A stretch of 18,065 nucleotides of DNA from positions 1-18,065 of the forward strand of contig JAJSPD010000223.1 in the NCBI GenBank assembly GCA_021307315.1, written 5' to 3'. This DNA is from Bisporella sp. PMI_857. Taxonomy: Eukaryota; Ascomycota; Leotiomycetes; Helotiales; Helotiaceae. Every line of letters starts with the position of its first letter. Position 1 is the first letter of the stretch. Positions 17,854 to 18,065 of this stretch are shown piece after piece. Made by a program: the position numbers and the translations under genes. Under the pieces are notes generated by a model. That model ran no database searches, had not been told where the DNA came from, and saw nothing but the letters and a program-made list of their open reading frames with translations.

Positions 17854-18065
17854 CAACCGGTTAATAATCGGTTAGTTACTCGTTAAACTGCTTAAATCTT
17901 TTCAAATTTACTTTTAATGCTTTGAAATCAAAGTACAACTGTATACTTCAACCGGCTAATAATCGGTTAGTAACTCGTTATGCTATTCGAGAACTCTTTA
18001 AATCTGCTTTTAATGCTTTGAAATCAAAGTACAATATACATAAACCGGTTTATAATCGGTTTATA
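17854..18065 (+). repeat. Roughly 95-bp tandem repeat with built-in triple cluster
   Basis: Two copies (from 17854 and from 17950) and the start of a third (about 18042, cut by the window end) each begin with AACCGG(T/C)TAATAATCGGTT-type clusters. Both complete copies share TTTTAATGCTTTGAAATCAA further on. They may be subterminal repeats of the element. Confidence 0.7.

Larger units (their letters stand above)
12221..18060. repeat. 11-bp phased clusters of AACCGGTT/AACTAGTT-type sites
   Basis: About 35 clusters of two to five 4-bp cores are separated by exactly 7 bp (11-bp period). The linkers are usually TTANNAA-like, giving quasi-palindromes AAC(C/T)(G/A)GTT. Start positions of cores in strong clusters: 13089/13100/13111/13122 (CTAG, CTAA, CTGG, CTAG); 13285/13296/13307; 13784/13795/13806/13817; 15212/15223/15234/15245; 16167/16178/16189/16200; 16417/16428/16439/16450; 17348/17359/17370/17381; 17594/17605/17616/17627/17638; 17857/17868/17879. 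The clusters lie in introns and non-coding DNA. An 11-bp step is close to one helical turn, so sites in a cluster face the same side of the DNA. Confidence 0.85.
12181..18065. mobile_element. AT-rich putative MULE-type element with phased motif clusters (right end outside window)
   Basis: This block is strongly AT-rich and has no large intact gene. It holds transposase-like exons on the minus strand (15990-15293), a small multi-exon gene on the plus strand (12705-13368) and a motif-cluster system found nowhere else in the window. The left edge is set by the composition change and the first cluster at 12221. The right edge is not reached; 95-bp tandem repeats begin at 17854. The assignment to Mutator-like elements rests on CLVHFKRN and TNTFES motifs in the transposase remains. 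Confidence 0.5.

Noticed and set aside
12181..18065. Mitochondrial or viral insertion
   Set aside because: The AT richness is suggestive, but the region has spliceosomal-type introns (GTAAGT, TACTAAC, TAG) and transposase motifs, and no mitochondrial or viral gene was recognised.

Overview
The window looks like a transposon-rich piece of a filamentous ascomycete (Pezizomycotina) chromosome. The evidence is short GT-AG introns with CTAAC-type branch points, a secreted family GH16 glucanase-type gene, a fungal Helitron, and heavy decay dominated by C-to-T and G-to-A transitions. That decay resembles repeat-induced point mutation (RIP) or deamination of methylated cytosine. Only the GH16 gene (about 0.8-1.76 kb, minus strand, two exons) looks like an intact host gene. 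No rRNA, tRNA or CRISPR was seen.

Layout. 1-0.8 kb: AT-rich flank with small inverted repeats. 0.8-1.76 kb: GH16 gene. 1.76-3.1 kb: non-coding, with a three-copy 66-bp repeat, each copy centred on CACGTG. About 3.2-9.65 kb: a decayed Helitron. Its Rep-helicase gene runs on the minus strand (9525 to 4790) in essentially one reading frame, interrupted almost only by point nonsense changes. A second gene lies at its 3' side on the plus strand (3735-4554): three exons, a Cys-rich domain resembling DUF3716, and one in-frame stop. The Helitron block is saturated with the hexamer TTACGG/CCGTAA. 9.66-12.15 kb: a nested repeat island. A direct repeat about 1.9 kb apart brackets a 23-bp tandem array, five copies of a G-rich palindromic cassette, 19-bp repeats and a roughly 0.85-kb array of 15-bp units.

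12.18-18.07 kb: a very AT-rich block that I interpret as part of a Mutator-like (MULE-type) element running off the right edge. It carries (a) a small seven-exon-like gene on the plus strand (12705-13368) with an N-terminal Cys cluster and an acidic C-terminus, and (b) intron-containing, degraded transposase pieces on the minus strand (15990-15293). Throughout it are clusters of two to five 4-bp cores (CCGG, CTAG, CTGG, TCGG, CTCG and relatives) set exactly 11 bp apart and separated by a 7-bp linker of the type TTANNAA. These clusters fill the introns of the small gene and the non-coding space.

Most interesting reading (inference): both elements combine a transposition gene, a small Cys-rich accessory gene and a dense element-specific short motif, also present in the accessory gene's introns. 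This is the architecture of the plant VANDAL/VANC anti-silencing system, in which an element-encoded protein recognises short motifs in the element's own non-coding DNA. Nothing here proves binding, but the 11-bp phasing is seen directly in the sequence.
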